64,000 nt of DNA from Mycobacterium sp. NBC_00419 (GCF_036023875.1 NZ_CP107931.1:62001-126000); one strand, 5' to 3'; shown: positions 27,038 to 36,362, counted from the first letter of the stretch. Program-made: numbers and translations. Notes: a model not told the origin generated them from the sequence alone.

Positions 27038-28300
27038 TCAGGCCTTGGCGAGCTGCTTCTGCGCGTAGCGGGCAGCCCACTCGCTGCGCGAGCGGATCGA
27101 GACGTCGACGTCGGTGGCCTTGGCGCGCAGGGCGCCGACGCCGGCCTGCTCCTTGGGCGTGCGGGCGAATGGATCCCAGCTGAAGAACCGGCAGGCGTTG
27201 CGCCAGGTGATCTTGTCGATGTCGGCGTCGTCGGCGCCTGCGGCAGTCAGTTCGGCCAGAACCTGCTCGGGAGCATCCGGCCAGAAGCAGTCCGAGTGCG
27301 GGTAGTCGCACTCCCAGGCGATGATGTCGATGCCGATCTCGTGGCGCAGCTTCAGCGACGTCTTGTCGGTGACGTAGCAGGCCAGCGAGTGTTCCCGGAA
27401 GACGTCGCTGGGCATCTTGTCGCCGAAGTCGCGGCGTAGCCATTTCTGGTTGGTGTAGTGGCGATCGCAGCGGTCCAGGTAAAACGGGATCCAGCCGATG
27501 CCGCCCTCGGAGAAGGCGAATTTCAAGTCGGGATAGTTGCGCATCGCCGGGCCCCACAGCAGATCCTGCGCACACATCGCCGAGATCTGGGTGGCCAGGA
27601 TGATCAGGTTGTCGATCGGTGCGTTGGGCGCCATGCTGATCGCCCCGAAGCCGGTGCCGATGTGCAGGCACATGACCACGTTGCACTCCGAGAGCGTCCG
27701 GAACACCGGCCCCCAGTAGTCGTCGTCGTGGTAGCTCGGAAGTCCTTCCAGGTGAGGCAGTTCCGGCATGGTGACCGCCCGGCAGCCCTTGGCGGCCACC
27801 CGGCGAATCTCGGCGCACATCCCCTCGGGCGTCCACGTCGGCAGGATCGCGATCGGGATGAAGCGGTCCGGGTAGGAACCGGCCCACTCGTCGATATGCC
27901 AGTCGTTGTAGGCCGACACCATGACCAGGGTGACGTCTTCGCGTGTCATGTTCAGGTGCCGGGCGGAGAAGCCGGTGAACGTCGGGAAGCACATCGAGGC
28001 CAGGATGCCGTTGCGATTCATATCGCGGACTCGCTCGTGCACGTCGTAGACGCCCGGGCGCATCTCGGCGAAGCCGGCCGGGTCGCGGCCCCACTCCTCG
28101 GCCGGCCAGGACACCACGGCGTTGAGTCCGCTGACACCCTGCGGGCGACCCTGATACATCCACTGATCGACGCCGCGATCGTCGGTCACGACGATCGGGG
28201 CCTCGGGCTTGTACTTGGCCGGGACGTGGTTGAGGAACATGTCGGGCGGTTCGACCACGTGGTCATCGATGCTCACCAGAATCAGGTCGTCGACATTCAT
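27038..28300 (-). CDS. Amidohydrolase family metal-dependent hydrolase
   Basis: A 420-residue TIM-barrel hydrolase of the amidohydrolase-2 (ACMSD-like) family. Diagnostic stretches are VSIDDHVVEPPDMF at the N-terminus (the first strand, with DxH in place of the usual HxH), VVMCLHIGTGFG (metal His) and AWECDYPHSDCFWPD (the acidic metal ligand). Members of this mycobacterial group are often linked to lipid or aromatic catabolism, but the substrate is unknown. The ATG at 28300 lies 7 nt after a reverse-strand TACAAC. It diverges from an AraC regulator with only 25 bp between start codons, so it is the likely target of that regulator. Confidence 0.88.
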   Translation of the reverse strand: MNVDDLILVSIDDHVVEPPDMFLNHVPAKYKPEAPIVVTDDRGVDQWMYQGRPQGVSGLNAVVSWPAEEWGRDPAGFAEMRPGVYDVHERVRDMNRNGILASMCFPTFTGFSARHLNMTREDVTLVMVSAYNDWHIDEWAGSYPDRFIPIAILPTWTPEGMCAEIRRVAAKGCRAVTMPELPHLEGLPSYHDDDYWGPVFRTLSECNVVMCLHIGTGFGAISMAPNAPIDNLIILATQISAMCAQDLLWGPAMRNYPDLKFAFSEGGIGWIPFYLDRCDRHYTNQKWLRRDFGDKMPSDVFREHSLACYVTDKTSLKLRHEIGIDIIAWECDYPHSDCFWPDAPEQVLAELTAAGADDADIDKITWRNACRFFSWDPFARTPKEQAGVGALRAKATDVDVSIRSRSEWAARYAQKQLAKA

Positions 28301-28325
28301 GGCCTCAGTTGTACCCTCGATAATC
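28301..28325. promoter_or_regulatory. Overlapping divergent leaderless promoters
   Basis: This 25-bp gap separates two start codons. It carries a reverse -10 TACAAC (28308-28313) for the amidohydrolase and a forward -10 TACCCT (28312-28317) for the AraC gene, overlapping by 2 bp. Each box is 7-8 nt from its start codon. The -35 regions fall within the opposite coding sequences, so simultaneous firing looks impossible. Confidence 0.6.
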
Positions 28326-29186
28326 GTGACCGTCTCCGCACATTCGGCCAGAGACTTGGCCCAAACGGCCAGAATTAGGCCGGGCTCCACACCGGCCAAC
28401 GTTGCCCAGATCGAACTGCGGCGCGGTGGCCGGGTCCTGGCCGGAAGCTATCTGTACGAAGGTGACCTACTGGTGACCGGATGGCACGTCCACGACGTTC
28501 ACCAGATTGAGTACGCCATCGGCGGGGTGGTGGAGGTGGAGACCGCAGCCGCGCACTATCTTCTGCCGCCGCAGCAGGCGGCGTGGATTCCGGCCGGCCT
28601 GCAACACCAGGCGACGATGAACCCTTCGGTCAAGACGTTGGCGGTGATGTTCGACCCGTCGGTGATGTCCAACCCCGGGGACCGGGCGCGCATCCTGGCA
28701 GTGTCCCCGCTGCTGCGCGAGATGCTGCTCTATGCGATGCGCTGGCCGATCGCCCGGGCGGCAGGTGACGCGGTGTCCGACTCGTTCTTCGTCACCCTGG
28801 CCAACCTGGTGGCCGAGGCGCTGGATCATGAAGCGCCACTGAGCCTTCCGACGTCCGAGGACCCCGTTGTCGCCGCCGCGATGGCCTATACCAAGGAGCA
28901 CCTGCAGTCGGTCAGCCTCGAGCAGGTGTGCCGTGCCGTCGCGGTATCCGAGCGCACGCTGCGTCGTCAATTCCAGAGTGAGGCCGGATTGTCCTGGCGC
29001 ACTTATCTTCTGCACGCACGGATGCTGCGCGCCATGGCCCTGCTCGCGGCCCCTGGTCAGCGGGTGGCGCAGGCCGCCTCGGCCGTGGGCTTCGACAGCG
29101 TCGGGTCATTCACCCGGGCGTTCACCCAGTTCTGCGGCGAGACGCCGTCGTCATACCGGTCCAGAGTCAACAAGACCGCCCTCTGA
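28326..29186 (+). CDS. AraC-family transcriptional regulator
   Basis: A 286-residue regulator. The N-terminal cupin sensor (about residues 25-110: DLLVTGWHVHDVHQIEYAIG and LLPPQQAAWIPAGLQHQ) precedes two helix-turn-helix units at the C-terminus (SLEQVCRAVAVSERTLRRQF and VAQAASAVGFDSVGSFTRAF). The start GTG at 28326 follows TACCCT. Its promoter interlocks with that of the divergent amidohydrolase, so binding at one would affect both. The inducer is unknown. Confidence 0.9.
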   Translation: MTVSAHSARDLAQTARIRPGSTPANVAQIELRRGGRVLAGSYLYEGDLLVTGWHVHDVHQIEYAIGGVVEVETAAAHYLLPPQQAAWIPAGLQHQATMNPSVKTLAVMFDPSVMSNPGDRARILAVSPLLREMLLYAMRWPIARAAGDAVSDSFFVTLANLVAEALDHEAPLSLPTSEDPVVAAAMAYTKEHLQSVSLEQVCRAVAVSERTLRRQFQSEAGLSWRTYLLHARMLRAMALLAAPGQRVAQAASAVGFDSVGSFTRAFTQFCGETPSSYRSRVNKTAL

Positions 29187-29533
29187 GGACCCCGCCCGGC
29201 GGGCCGCCCGAGCGTGCCAGCGCAACCGCAGGATCAGCAGCCCGCGATGCGCCTCGAATCCCACCGACAGCGGGTCGCGCAACACCGATGACCGGTGCCG
29301 CCGTGTTGATGCCATGGGCCCAGTGAACCGCAGTCGGGCGAACCGATGTTGTCGTGCAGGTGGCCGGTGTCGTGCCGGTGCGCGACGACCCGTCGGAGCC
29401 GCGGGCCGCCGAGGGCACCCCAGCGGGCTCGCAGCCACCACCCAGCTTCTTCGCAGAAACTGCCTCTAGCCTGTGGTTTCGCGTCCCGATGACTGTGACG
29501 CAGCTGGTGGAGATGGGCACGGGAGGCACACAC
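29187..29533. other. 347-bp gap without a supported gene
   Basis: Only short arginine/proline-rich frames without ribosome sites are present, with no clear codon bias. Its last 30 bp hold GGGAGG, the ribosome site of the secreted-protein gene at 29534. No hairpin or repeat stands out. Confidence 0.5.
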
Positions 29534-29995
29534 GTGAACAAGGTCATCGGGCTTGGGCTTGGCGCCTTCGCCCTTACTGCGGTATCGGTCACATTCGTCG
29601 GCACAGGCGTCGCAGCCGCCGACGACTACGCGGGCAAGTCCTACTCGGATGCGTCCTCAGCCATCAGCGGCGCCGGGCAGAAGGCGGTGATCGCGTCATC
29701 GGTCGGCGACTCCGTCGGCGAGGGTGACTGCGTGGTGACGCGCTCGCAGAAGGCGCCCTGGCTCAAGGGTGACAACTTCAGCCCGGTCACCGACACCGTC
29801 CTGCTGTTCTTGAACTGCAACGCCAAGCTGGCCTCGGCAGGCAAGCCGGGCAACTCGCTGGCGAGCCCGGAGGGCGCGGCCGAGAAGGCCACCGAGGATG
29901 CGCAGGCCGCCCAGGAGCAACAACAAGCTGCTCAGCAGGCCGCCAGTGACCAGAGCCAGTCCAGCGAATTGCTCGACGCCAACAACAAGCACTGA
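29534..29995 (+). CDS. Secreted protein with Gln/Ala-rich tail
   Basis: A 153-residue exported protein. The signal peptide (VNKVIGLGLGAFALTAVSVT) ends near GVAAADD. The mature domain (AGKSYSDASSAISGAGQKAV, SVGEGDCVVTRSQKAPW, LLFLNCNAKLAS) contains two cysteines; a Q/A/E-rich helical tail of ~40 residues follows. The family is common in mycobacteria but I know no function; the SYSDA...ISGAG pattern is faintly PASTA-like. The GTG at 29534 has GGGAGG 7 nt upstream. Confidence 0.8.
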   Translation: MNKVIGLGLGAFALTAVSVTFVGTGVAAADDYAGKSYSDASSAISGAGQKAVIASSVGDSVGEGDCVVTRSQKAPWLKGDNFSPVTDTVLLFLNCNAKLASAGKPGNSLASPEGAAEKATEDAQAAQEQQQAAQQAASDQSQSSELLDANNKH

Positions 29996-30041
29996 CGTCT
30001 CGGGTTGCCGCCGCGGTCGCAGGCGGCAAGGATCGCGGGCA

Positions 30042-31505
30042 ATGGATGCCATATTCGCCGCCGAACTAGCGGACCTCGATGCGATCGGCCAAGCCGAGCT
30101 GGCCGCGGCCGGTGAGGTGTCCGCAGTCGAATTGCTCGACGCCGCGATCTGGCGGCTGGAAGCTGCGCGCCGGCTCAATGCCGTCATCACCGACCTCTTC
30201 GACCGGGGCCGCGAGCAGGCCGCGACCCTCGACGAGTCCGGGGTGTTGCGAACCGGTGCGGCCGGCCCGCTGGCCGGAGTTCCCTTCCTGCTCAAGGATC
30301 TTGGCGCCTCGCTGGCCGGCGCGCCCGAGGCGATGGGCAGCCGGGCACTGCGCACCTATGTCGCCGACCAGACCGCCTGGCTCGTCGAGCGCTATCTGGA
30401 TGCCGGTCTGGTGGTGTTCGGCAAGACCAACACACCGGAGTGGGGAAACCACTGCACCACTGAGCCTTCGCTGTTCGGTCCGACCGTCAACCCGTGGTCA
30501 CCGGCCATCACACCGGGCGGCTCGTCGGGCGGGTCGGCCTCAGCCGTGGCGGCCGGGGTCGTACCCGCGGCTTCCGGCGGCGACGGCACCGGCTCGATCC
30601 GAGTGCCCGCGTCGTGTTGCGGGCTGGTCGGGCTCAAACCACGCCGTGCACGCACGTCGTTCGCACCGGGCGGGCACAGCCTGGAAGGGCTGGCCGTCGA
30701 ACACGCACTGACCCGGACCGTGCGCGACAGTGCGGCACTGCTGGACGCGGTCACCGGATCCGCGCCAGGCGACCCGTACAACGCGGCCCTGCCCGCGCAG
30801 CCGTTCGCCGCCGCGATCCGCCATGCCCCTACGGCCCAGCGGATCCTGGTCAGCACGCAGTCGCCGTTCCCGGGCCCCGGCACCGACCCGCTGGTGGCGG
30901 CCGCAGTCGAGGCCGCCGCAGGCGCACTGGAGAACCTGGGCCACCGGATCGCACCGGGTGCCCCGGCCTTCGACGCCGACGCGGTGGCCGACGCCATCGC
31001 CGTCCTGCACAACGTGAGCAACGTGCAGCTGTACAACCTCGCGACGGCCCATCTGGGCCGCGAGCCGCGCGAGGACGAATTCGAGCCGAGCAGCTGGGTG
31101 ATGATGCGCGAAGGCTTCACCACCACCGGCGTCGCCTACGCCGACGCCATCGACTCGCTGCACGGTCAGACGCGGCGTTTCGCGGCCGGGATGGCCGGTT
31201 ACGACGTGCTGCTGACGCCGACGCTGCTGGCCCCGCCGCCGCCCTATCGGGTACTCGACCAACCGCGTGGCACCACCCGGGCGTTCTTCGACGTCGAGTT
31301 CGCCCACACCGGATGGACGACGATGGCCAACGTCACCGGATGGGCCTCCATTTCGCTGCCGCTGGCCGCCACCCCCGACGGCCTCCCGATCGGGGTGTTG
31401 CTCACCGCACCCGAGGAGACGGTGCTGCTCCAGCTGGCCGCTCAGTTGGAGATCGCGCTGCCGTGGGCGGGCCGCCGGCCCCCGGGCTGGCTGGGCCGGA
31501 ACTGA
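30042..31505 (+). CDS. Amidase signature (AS) family amidase
   Basis: A 487-residue amidase. The Ser-cisSer-Lys triad is complete: Lys in GVPFLLKDLGAS, the first Ser in TPGGSSGGSASAVAAGVVP and the nucleophile region GGDGTGSIRVPASCCGLVGL. It hydrolyses an amide to acid and ammonia; the substrate is not apparent. The ATG at 30042 begins the conserved sequence. It lies 46 bp after the secreted-protein gene and 58 bp before an alpha/beta hydrolase gene. Confidence 0.92.
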   Translation: MDAIFAAELADLDAIGQAELAAAGEVSAVELLDAAIWRLEAARRLNAVITDLFDRGREQAATLDESGVLRTGAAGPLAGVPFLLKDLGASLAGAPEAMGSRALRTYVADQTAWLVERYLDAGLVVFGKTNTPEWGNHCTTEPSLFGPTVNPWSPAITPGGSSGGSASAVAAGVVPAASGGDGTGSIRVPASCCGLVGLKPRRARTSFAPGGHSLEGLAVEHALTRTVRDSAALLDAVTGSAPGDPYNAALPAQPFAAAIRHAPTAQRILVSTQSPFPGPGTDPLVAAAVEAAAGALENLGHRIAPGAPAFDADAVADAIAVLHNVSNVQLYNLATAHLGREPREDEFEPSSWVMMREGFTTTGVAYADAIDSLHGQTRRFAAGMAGYDVLLTPTLLAPPPPYRVLDQPRGTTRAFFDVEFAHTGWTTMANVTGWASISLPLAATPDGLPIGVLLTAPEETVLLQLAAQLEIALPWAGRRPPGWLGRN

Positions 31506-31563
31506 GTTCTGCTGTCCGGTGAACTTGTGCGGGGCCGTGTGGTGCGCGTGCGACACTGAGCCC

Positions 31564-32478
31564 ATGGCTGTCTCTATCGCCCGCCCGAAGCTGGAAGGCA
31601 ACATCGCCGTCGGCGAGGCCCGCCAGATCGGCTTCGCCGAGTTCGGTGATCCGCAGGGGCGCGCCGTGTTCTGGTTGCACGGCACTCCCGGTGCGCGCCG
31701 CCAGATCCCTATGGAGGCGCGGGTGTTCGCTGAGCAGCGCGGCATCCGGCTCATCGGCATCGACCGGCCCGGGATCGGCTCCTCGACGCCGTTCCAGTAC
31801 GACAACGTGCTGTCGTTCGCCAACGACTTCACCACCATCGCCGACACCCTCGGTGTGGACAAGATGGCAGTCGTCGGACTGTCCGGCGGCGGCCCCTACA
31901 CCCTGGGCTGCGCGGCCGCCCTGCCCGAGCGGATCGTGGCCGCCGGCGTCCTCGGCGGTGTCGCCCCGACGGTGGGGCCCGACGCGATCGGCGGCGGTCT
32001 GATGGCGCTCGGGTCGGTCGTCGCTCCGCTCATCGAGGTGGCCGGCGGGCCCATCCGGCTGGCCGCCAGCACCTTCATCCGGCTGGTCCGTCCGGTCGCC
32101 GGACCGGCCCTCTACATCTACGCCGGCATCTCACCGGAGGCCGACCGCAAGATGCTGGTGCGTCCGGAGTTCAAGGCGATGTTCCTCGACGACCTTCTCA
32201 ACGGGAGCCGAAAGCAGCTGGCGGCGCCGTTCGCCGACATCGTGGTGTTCGCCCGCGACTGGGGCTTCCGGCTCGACGAGGTCAAGGTGCCGGTCCGGTG
32301 GTGGCACGGCGACCGCGACCACATCGTCCCGTTCGCCCACGGCCGCCATGTCGTCGACGCCCTGCCCGACGCCGAACTGCACCGACTTCCCGGGGAAAGC
32401 CACCTTGCCGGCCTCGGGCGCGCCGAGGATATTCTGGGTACGATGCTCGACTTCTGGGATCGTGACGAAAAGCGCTGA
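31564..32478 (+). CDS. Alpha/beta hydrolase
   Basis: A 304-residue alpha/beta-hydrolase. The oxyanion region is FWLHGTPGARRQI, the nucleophile elbow VVGLSGGGPYTLG (Ser), the acid VRWWHGDRDHIVPF and the catalytic His LPGESHLAG. A cap of ~90 residues between strands is hydrophobic (LMALGSVVAPLIEVAGGPIR), suggesting a lipid-like ester substrate or membrane contact. The start follows a GACACT -10-like box and lacks a ribosome site. Its end overlaps the next start by 17 bp, implying cotranscription. Confidence 0.9.
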   Translation: MAVSIARPKLEGNIAVGEARQIGFAEFGDPQGRAVFWLHGTPGARRQIPMEARVFAEQRGIRLIGIDRPGIGSSTPFQYDNVLSFANDFTTIADTLGVDKMAVVGLSGGGPYTLGCAAALPERIVAAGVLGGVAPTVGPDAIGGGLMALGSVVAPLIEVAGGPIRLAASTFIRLVRPVAGPALYIYAGISPEADRKMLVRPEFKAMFLDDLLNGSRKQLAAPFADIVVFARDWGFRLDEVKVPVRWWHGDRDHIVPFAHGRHVVDALPDAELHRLPGESHLAGLGRAEDILGTMLDFWDRDEKR

Positions 32479-33268
32479 GCGCAAGCATCTTTGGCTGATT
32501 GCGGTCGCGACGGCCTTTGCCGTGGTGGCCTCGCCGACTGCGCTGGCCCAACCTGATCCCGCCGCGCCGGCCGACTTCGTGGCCCTGCAGGACGTCGACC
32601 CGTCGATCCTGCAGGAGATGCGGTACTTCACCGCGCACAACTTCACCGGCGATCCGGTCGACGGCTATCGCAGCCCGACGTGCATCCTGACCCGGGATGC
32701 CGCCGGCGCACTACGCCGCGCCCAACAAGGCTTCCTCGAGCGCGGCTACAGCCTCAAGGTCTACGACTGCTATCGCCCGCAACGCGCCGTCAACGACTTC
32801 GTCGCGTGGGCAAGAGATCTCGCCGATCAGCGGATGAAGCCGGAGTTCTATCCCCGGGTGGACAAGTCCGTGCTGTTCGCTGACGGCTACATCGCCGAGA
32901 AGTCCGGGCACAGCCGTGGAAGCACCGTGGACCTCACTCTGGTCGCGCTGCCCGCGGCGACCGAGGCGCCCTACGCTGCGGATCAACCGCTGTTGGATTG
33001 TGCTGCGCCACAGGCTATCCGATTCCCCGACAATTCAGTCGACATGGGTACCGGATTCGACTGTTTCGATACTCTCGCCCACACCCTCGACCCGCGGGTG
33101 GGCGGCGATGAACTCAAGAACCGGCTGCTTCTCAAAGAAGGTCTCGAACATCAGGGCTTCGTCAATTACGACCAGGAGTGGTGGCACTTCACCTTCCAGC
33201 CGGAGCCCTACCCTGATACCTACTTCGACTTTCCGGTCGACCCCTCGGTGTCAGCCGGAATCCGTTGA
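32462..33268 (+). CDS. Secreted D-Ala-D-Ala dipeptidase (VanX/peptidase M15D type)
   Basis: A 268-residue exported zinc peptidase. The signal peptide (KHLWLIAVATAFAVVASPTA) ends at ALAQPD. Catalytic motifs are KSGHSRGSTVDLTL (SxHxxGxxxD; zinc His and Asp) and YDQEWWHFTF (catalytic Glu and zinc His). Substrate-binding Arg lies in YDCYRPQRAVNDF. VanX-like enzymes cleave D-Ala-D-Ala; in non-resistant bacteria they recycle or trim peptidoglycan peptides. The GTG start at 32462 overlaps the hydrolase end by 17 bp. No vancomycin-resistance partner genes are present. Confidence 0.9.
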   Translation: MTKSAERKHLWLIAVATAFAVVASPTALAQPDPAAPADFVALQDVDPSILQEMRYFTAHNFTGDPVDGYRSPTCILTRDAAGALRRAQQGFLERGYSLKVYDCYRPQRAVNDFVAWARDLADQRMKPEFYPRVDKSVLFADGYIAEKSGHSRGSTVDLTLVALPAATEAPYAADQPLLDCAAPQAIRFPDNSVDMGTGFDCFDTLAHTLDPRVGGDELKNRLLLKEGLEHQGFVNYDQEWWHFTFQPEPYPDTYFDFPVDPSVSAGIR

Positions 33269-33280
33269 GCGCCTGCTAAT

Positions 33281-33300
33281 CCGACCTTTCGTCGGTTTGT
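33281..33300 (+). terminator. Weak hairpin with T-run after the dipeptidase gene
   Basis: CCGAC-CTTTC-GTCGG followed by TTTGT, 12 nt after the stop. The 5-bp stem is short, so this is tentative. Confidence 0.35.
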
Positions 33301-33436
33301 CATGGCGAACGTCCCGCCTACAGTGGGCCACAAGCCTCTGGTCGCCGCCCGTCGCGGCGCGGCAGTGTGGGCCCGTACTGAAGCAACCGGTGCATCGACG
33401 GCGTTCTCGTCGCACCGCCGTCGAAAGGCTCTCCAG

Positions 33437-33709
33437 ATGACCCAGTTCGCTGACGAGCGCGACTATGCCTGGCGGATGATCCGCGCGGCCCGTCGCGCAC
33501 AGGCCGCCGACATCCGGACCGAGGGCGCCCACGTCTGCCGCGATGAGATCGTCCAACTGCTCGACGCAGCCCTGGATGCAGGCCTCGATCGGGTCGAGAT
33601 CGTCGTCGAGCTGGCCCACCTCGGCGGCCGGTTCTTCGGATTGTGTGATCTGGAGTCCCCCGTGGCCCGCGGCGGCGACATCGACGACGCCGCGATCTGC
33701 CTCAACTGA
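33437..33709 (+). CDS. Small hypothetical protein
   Basis: A 90-residue cytoplasmic, mixed-charge helical protein ([40 protein letters not shown]). I do not recognise the family. The ATG at 33437 has a GAAAGG-like site about 8 nt upstream; a longer reading from 33302 lacks support. The last 8 bp overlap the end of cinA, which converges on it. Confidence 0.6.
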   Translation: MTQFADERDYAWRMIRAARRAQAADIRTEGAHVCRDEIVQLLDAALDAGLDRVEIVVELAHLGGRFFGLCDLESPVARGGDIDDAAICLN

Positions 33710-34985
33710 AGGTCGGACCGGTCTCGCCGCGCAGCGTCCGGCGCAGCATGTGCATCGCCACCGTCGTGGACCGTTCCCGAATATCCGAACGCTCCCCCGG
33801 CAGACGCACCGATCGGCTCACCGTGGTGCCGTCGGAGAGTCGCACGCAGAACCACACCGTGCCCACCGGCTTGTCCGGTGTCCCACCGCCCGGGCCCGCG
33901 ACGCCGGTGATCGAGACCGCGGTGTCGGCGCCGAACCGGTCCAGCGCACCCGCGGCCATCGCCTCGGCGACTTCCTGGGACACCGCCCCGTGGGTGTCGA
34001 TGAGGGCGGCGTCGACTCCGAGCAGATCTGTCTTGGCCTCGTTGGCGTAGGCCACGACTCCGCCGGCGACATAGTCCGACGAGCCGGGGCGGTCAGTCAG
34101 GCGGGCGGCCAGCATCCCTGCGGTGCACGACTCGGCCGTGGCGATCCGCCGTCCGGCCAGCAGCGCCGCCACCTGGTCGTCGACCAGCGAGCCGTCCTCG
34201 GAGAACACCATCGCGCCGTGTCGCTCGCGGACCAGCGTCATCAGTCGGTCGTAGACCGCCGCACTGTGCGGTTCGTAGCGGGTGACCATCTCGACCTCGC
34301 CGCGGCGCAGGCAGGTGGTGATCTCCAGGTCGGTGAAGTCACCGATGGTGCGCTCGGCCTCCCGCAGCGTTTCGGCGAGGCCGGACTCGGCCAGCCCGAA
34401 CATGCGGACGGTGTCCTGGTGATACACGGTCCGTCCGGCGATGGCGTTCTGGACGACACCGCTGGCGACGGCGTTCGGCCACATCGCCTGCAGTTCACGC
34501 GGCGGGCCGGGCAGCACCAGCACCGTAGGCGTGCCGGGCACCACCACACCCGGTGCGGTGCCGACCGGGTCGATGACCTCGGCGCCCGCGGGCACCATGG
34601 CCTGCTTGCGGTTTGCGGCCATGACGGCGTCGAAGTCGACCCCGGTGTAGCGGGCCATCAGTGCTTTGAGGATCGCCGCGATCTTGGCTTCCAGTTCGGT
34701 GTCGAGGATCAGGTCCCGCCCGCAGAATCGCGCCACCGTCTCGACCGTCATGTCGTCGGCGGTCGGGCCCAGCCCGCCGGTGGTGACGATCAGGTCGACA
34801 CCTTCAGCGGCCAGGAATCGCAACTGGGCTTCGATATCGGCGGCACGGTCACCGCAGATCGTGATGTGGGCCAGTTCGACGCCCAACTCCAGCAGCCGGT
34901 CGGCGACCCACGGACCGTTGCGGTCGGCCACCCGCCCGGTCAGCACCTCGGTACCGGTCACCACGATTCCCGCGCGTGCGCTCAT
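33702..34985 (-). CDS. cinA: CinA-family protein (competence/damage-inducible, NMN deamidase type)
   Basis: A 427-residue two-domain protein. The N-terminal MoaB-like COG1058 domain (residues 1-170: [36 protein letters not shown]) can hydrolyse ADP-ribose-type dinucleotides. The C-terminal CinA domain (from about 260: [40 protein letters not shown]) deamidates NMN. In mycobacteria CinA (Rv1901) has been linked to NAD-adduct drug tolerance. The ATG at 34985 lies 7 nt after TAATCT, so it is probably leaderless. It may be transcribed separately from the small membrane protein 31 bp upstream. Confidence 0.93.
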   Translation of the reverse strand: MSARAGIVVTGTEVLTGRVADRNGPWVADRLLELGVELAHITICGDRAADIEAQLRFLAAEGVDLIVTTGGLGPTADDMTVETVARFCGRDLILDTELEAKIAAILKALMARYTGVDFDAVMAANRKQAMVPAGAEVIDPVGTAPGVVVPGTPTVLVLPGPPRELQAMWPNAVASGVVQNAIAGRTVYHQDTVRMFGLAESGLAETLREAERTIGDFTDLEITTCLRRGEVEMVTRYEPHSAAVYDRLMTLVRERHGAMVFSEDGSLVDDQVAALLAGRRIATAESCTAGMLAARLTDRPGSSDYVAGGVVAYANEAKTDLLGVDAALIDTHGAVSQEVAEAMAAGALDRFGADTAVSITGVAGPGGGTPDKPVGTVWFCVRLSDGTTVSRSVRLPGERSDIRERSTTVAMHMLRRTLRGETGPTFS

Positions 34986-34992
34986 AGGTGCG

Positions 34993-34998
34993 AGATTA
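34993..34998 (-). promoter_or_regulatory. Leaderless -10 element of cinA
   Basis: TAATCT on the reverse strand, 7 nt before the ATG at 34985. No ribosome site lies in between. Confidence 0.55.
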
Positions 34999-35016
34999 CG
35001 CAGCGCCGCTGCGCGG

Positions 35017-35475
35017 TCAGGAGTGGGCCGGGGCGACACCGGACGCGTCGGCCAGCGCCTGTAACCAGGTCGGCAGATCCGTGACGTAGAAGCCGATCTC
35101 ACCGGCCGCCGTGGCGACCACCAGATGGGTGTAGCCGCCGGCCACACTGGCCTTGAACACTGTGGACTGGCGCAGGCCGGTGATCGCATCGAGGGGAATC
35201 TCCACGGTCACCCCGGTGAGCGTGACGAACACCAATCGCCTGCGGGTCAGCGCGATCCGGCCGTTGTTCTTGACGACCGGATATCCGGGCGCCGTGGCGC
35301 CCCGGTACACGCCCTTCTCGAACGGGCGGAGGATCCCCTCGGCCTCGATCTGGCTGGTCAGCTCCGCTGCCGCAGCCCGGTACCGCCGCCGGTAGACCAG
35401 CACGACGACCAGGGCGACGAGGCCGAACGCCGCCACGACGGCGGCGATGACTGCGGCGACCTGCACGTTGGACAT
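35017..35475 (-). CDS. Single-pass membrane protein with PH-like cytoplasmic domain
   Basis: A 152-residue protein. One transmembrane helix (residues 5-28, [20 protein letters not shown]) is followed by an RRRYR stop-transfer signal. The cytoplasmic part looks beta-rich with one helix ([50 protein letters not shown]), a pattern seen in PH-like or GRAM-like domains. The function is unknown. It starts 12 bp after the acetyltransferase gene in the same direction and is probably cotranscribed with it. Confidence 0.78.
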   Translation of the reverse strand: MSNVQVAAVIAAVVAAFGLVALVVVLVYRRRYRAAAAELTSQIEAEGILRPFEKGVYRGATAPGYPVVKNNGRIALTRRRLVFVTLTGVTVEIPLDAITGLRQSTVFKASVAGGYTHLVVATAAGEIGFYVTDLPTWLQALADASGVAPAHS

Positions 35476-35487
35476 CGGTTCGGGCCG

Positions 35488-36153
35488 TCAGCCCTGAGTG
35501 CTGCCAGGCGTACGGATCACCAGCGGAACCGCCGGGAAGCAGGCCGCCATCTCCGAGCGTGACCTGCGCAGTGCGGCGGTGCCGTAACCCTTCTTGCGGT
35601 GCTCCGGGTGAATCCAGATCCGGACGTTGACCTCGCCCTCGACGAGCTCGCCGAAGACCAGCCCGACCTTCTCGTCACCGTCGACGGCCACGAACCAGGC
35701 CGCCTCCTCGGCACTCAAACGATCACGCGCCGAACGGATTTCGTCATCGAGGTCGCCGGCGGGCGAACCCGAACCGTCGCCGGCGGCGCCGATCTCGTCG
35801 GTGCGGGTGGCGAACAGGTCGCGGTCGTCGGCGTGGGAGAACGGGCGCAGCTGCAGGCTGTCGTCGGAACTCGCCGGGCGCTCACCGAGGGTGAAGCTCA
35901 GCTGGCTGTTGAGGTCCTCGATCTCCTGGGCGATCCGGCGCCGCGAATCCTTGGTCAGCTGGTCGAAGGACATCCCGATGACCGCTTCACCACCTCGTCG
36001 TGAGGTGCCCAGCAGGGCGGTGATCTGCTCGACCGCCGAGGCGCGGTCGGCGGAGTCCACGATGGCGTCGAGCACGTCGTGCCTGCGCTCCAGGGCGGTC
36101 AGCAGGGCATCGGCGATCTCGCGGCGAGCGGCGGCGCGGTCTTGGTCGGTCAT
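35488..36153 (-). CDS. GNAT acetyltransferase with topoisomerase-A-like helical N-terminus
   Basis: A 221-residue protein. The C-terminal half is a GNAT domain with the acetyl-CoA motif RIWIHPEHRKKGYGTAALRR. The N-terminal ~90 residues (RRHDVLDAIVDSADRASAVE, ITALLGTSRRGGEAVIGMSF, DQLTKDSRRRIAQEIEDLNS) resemble the helical tower/coiled-coil segment of GyrA/ParC. That suggests DNA or gyrase-related targeting, which is an inference from local similarity only. The ATG at 36153 follows TAGGCT (36160-36165) by 6 nt. It heads a likely two-gene unit with the small membrane protein. Confidence 0.82.
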   Translation of the reverse strand: MTDQDRAAARREIADALLTALERRHDVLDAIVDSADRASAVEQITALLGTSRRGGEAVIGMSFDQLTKDSRRRIAQEIEDLNSQLSFTLGERPASSDDSLQLRPFSHADDRDLFATRTDEIGAAGDGSGSPAGDLDDEIRSARDRLSAEEAAWFVAVDGDEKVGLVFGELVEGEVNVRIWIHPEHRKKGYGTAALRRSRSEMAACFPAVPLVIRTPGSTQG

Positions 36154-36159
36154 GGCGTA

Positions 36160-36165
36160 AGCCTA
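36160..36165 (-). promoter_or_regulatory. Leaderless -10 element of the acetyltransferase gene
   Basis: TAGGCT on the reverse strand, 6 nt before the ATG at 36153. Confidence 0.5.
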
Positions 36166-36362
36166 GTTCGACGGCTGAGTCTGGGCGGCCGCCTCCCTGC
36201 AACTCGTAACCGCGAGGACAGATCGGGTGATCCCTGTGCCGAGCCCCACATAAACCAGTCCGGGCGCGCCCGGTTGGGCTCTGCCAAGATGTACCCCGCG
36301 ACAAGGTGGCGTTTGCCGTGCCGTTGTCGTCTCGCAAACTCGATGCAAGGAGTCAGACGACG

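Noticed and set aside
27458..28378. A 306-codon forward frame opposite the amidohydrolase
   Set aside because: Shadow frame; the reverse-strand protein has clear amidohydrolase motifs.
32462..33268. Vancomycin-resistance determinant (vanX)
   Set aside because: The peptidase is VanX-like but has a signal peptide, and no vanA/vanH or vanRS-like genes accompany it; a wall-recycling role is more likely.
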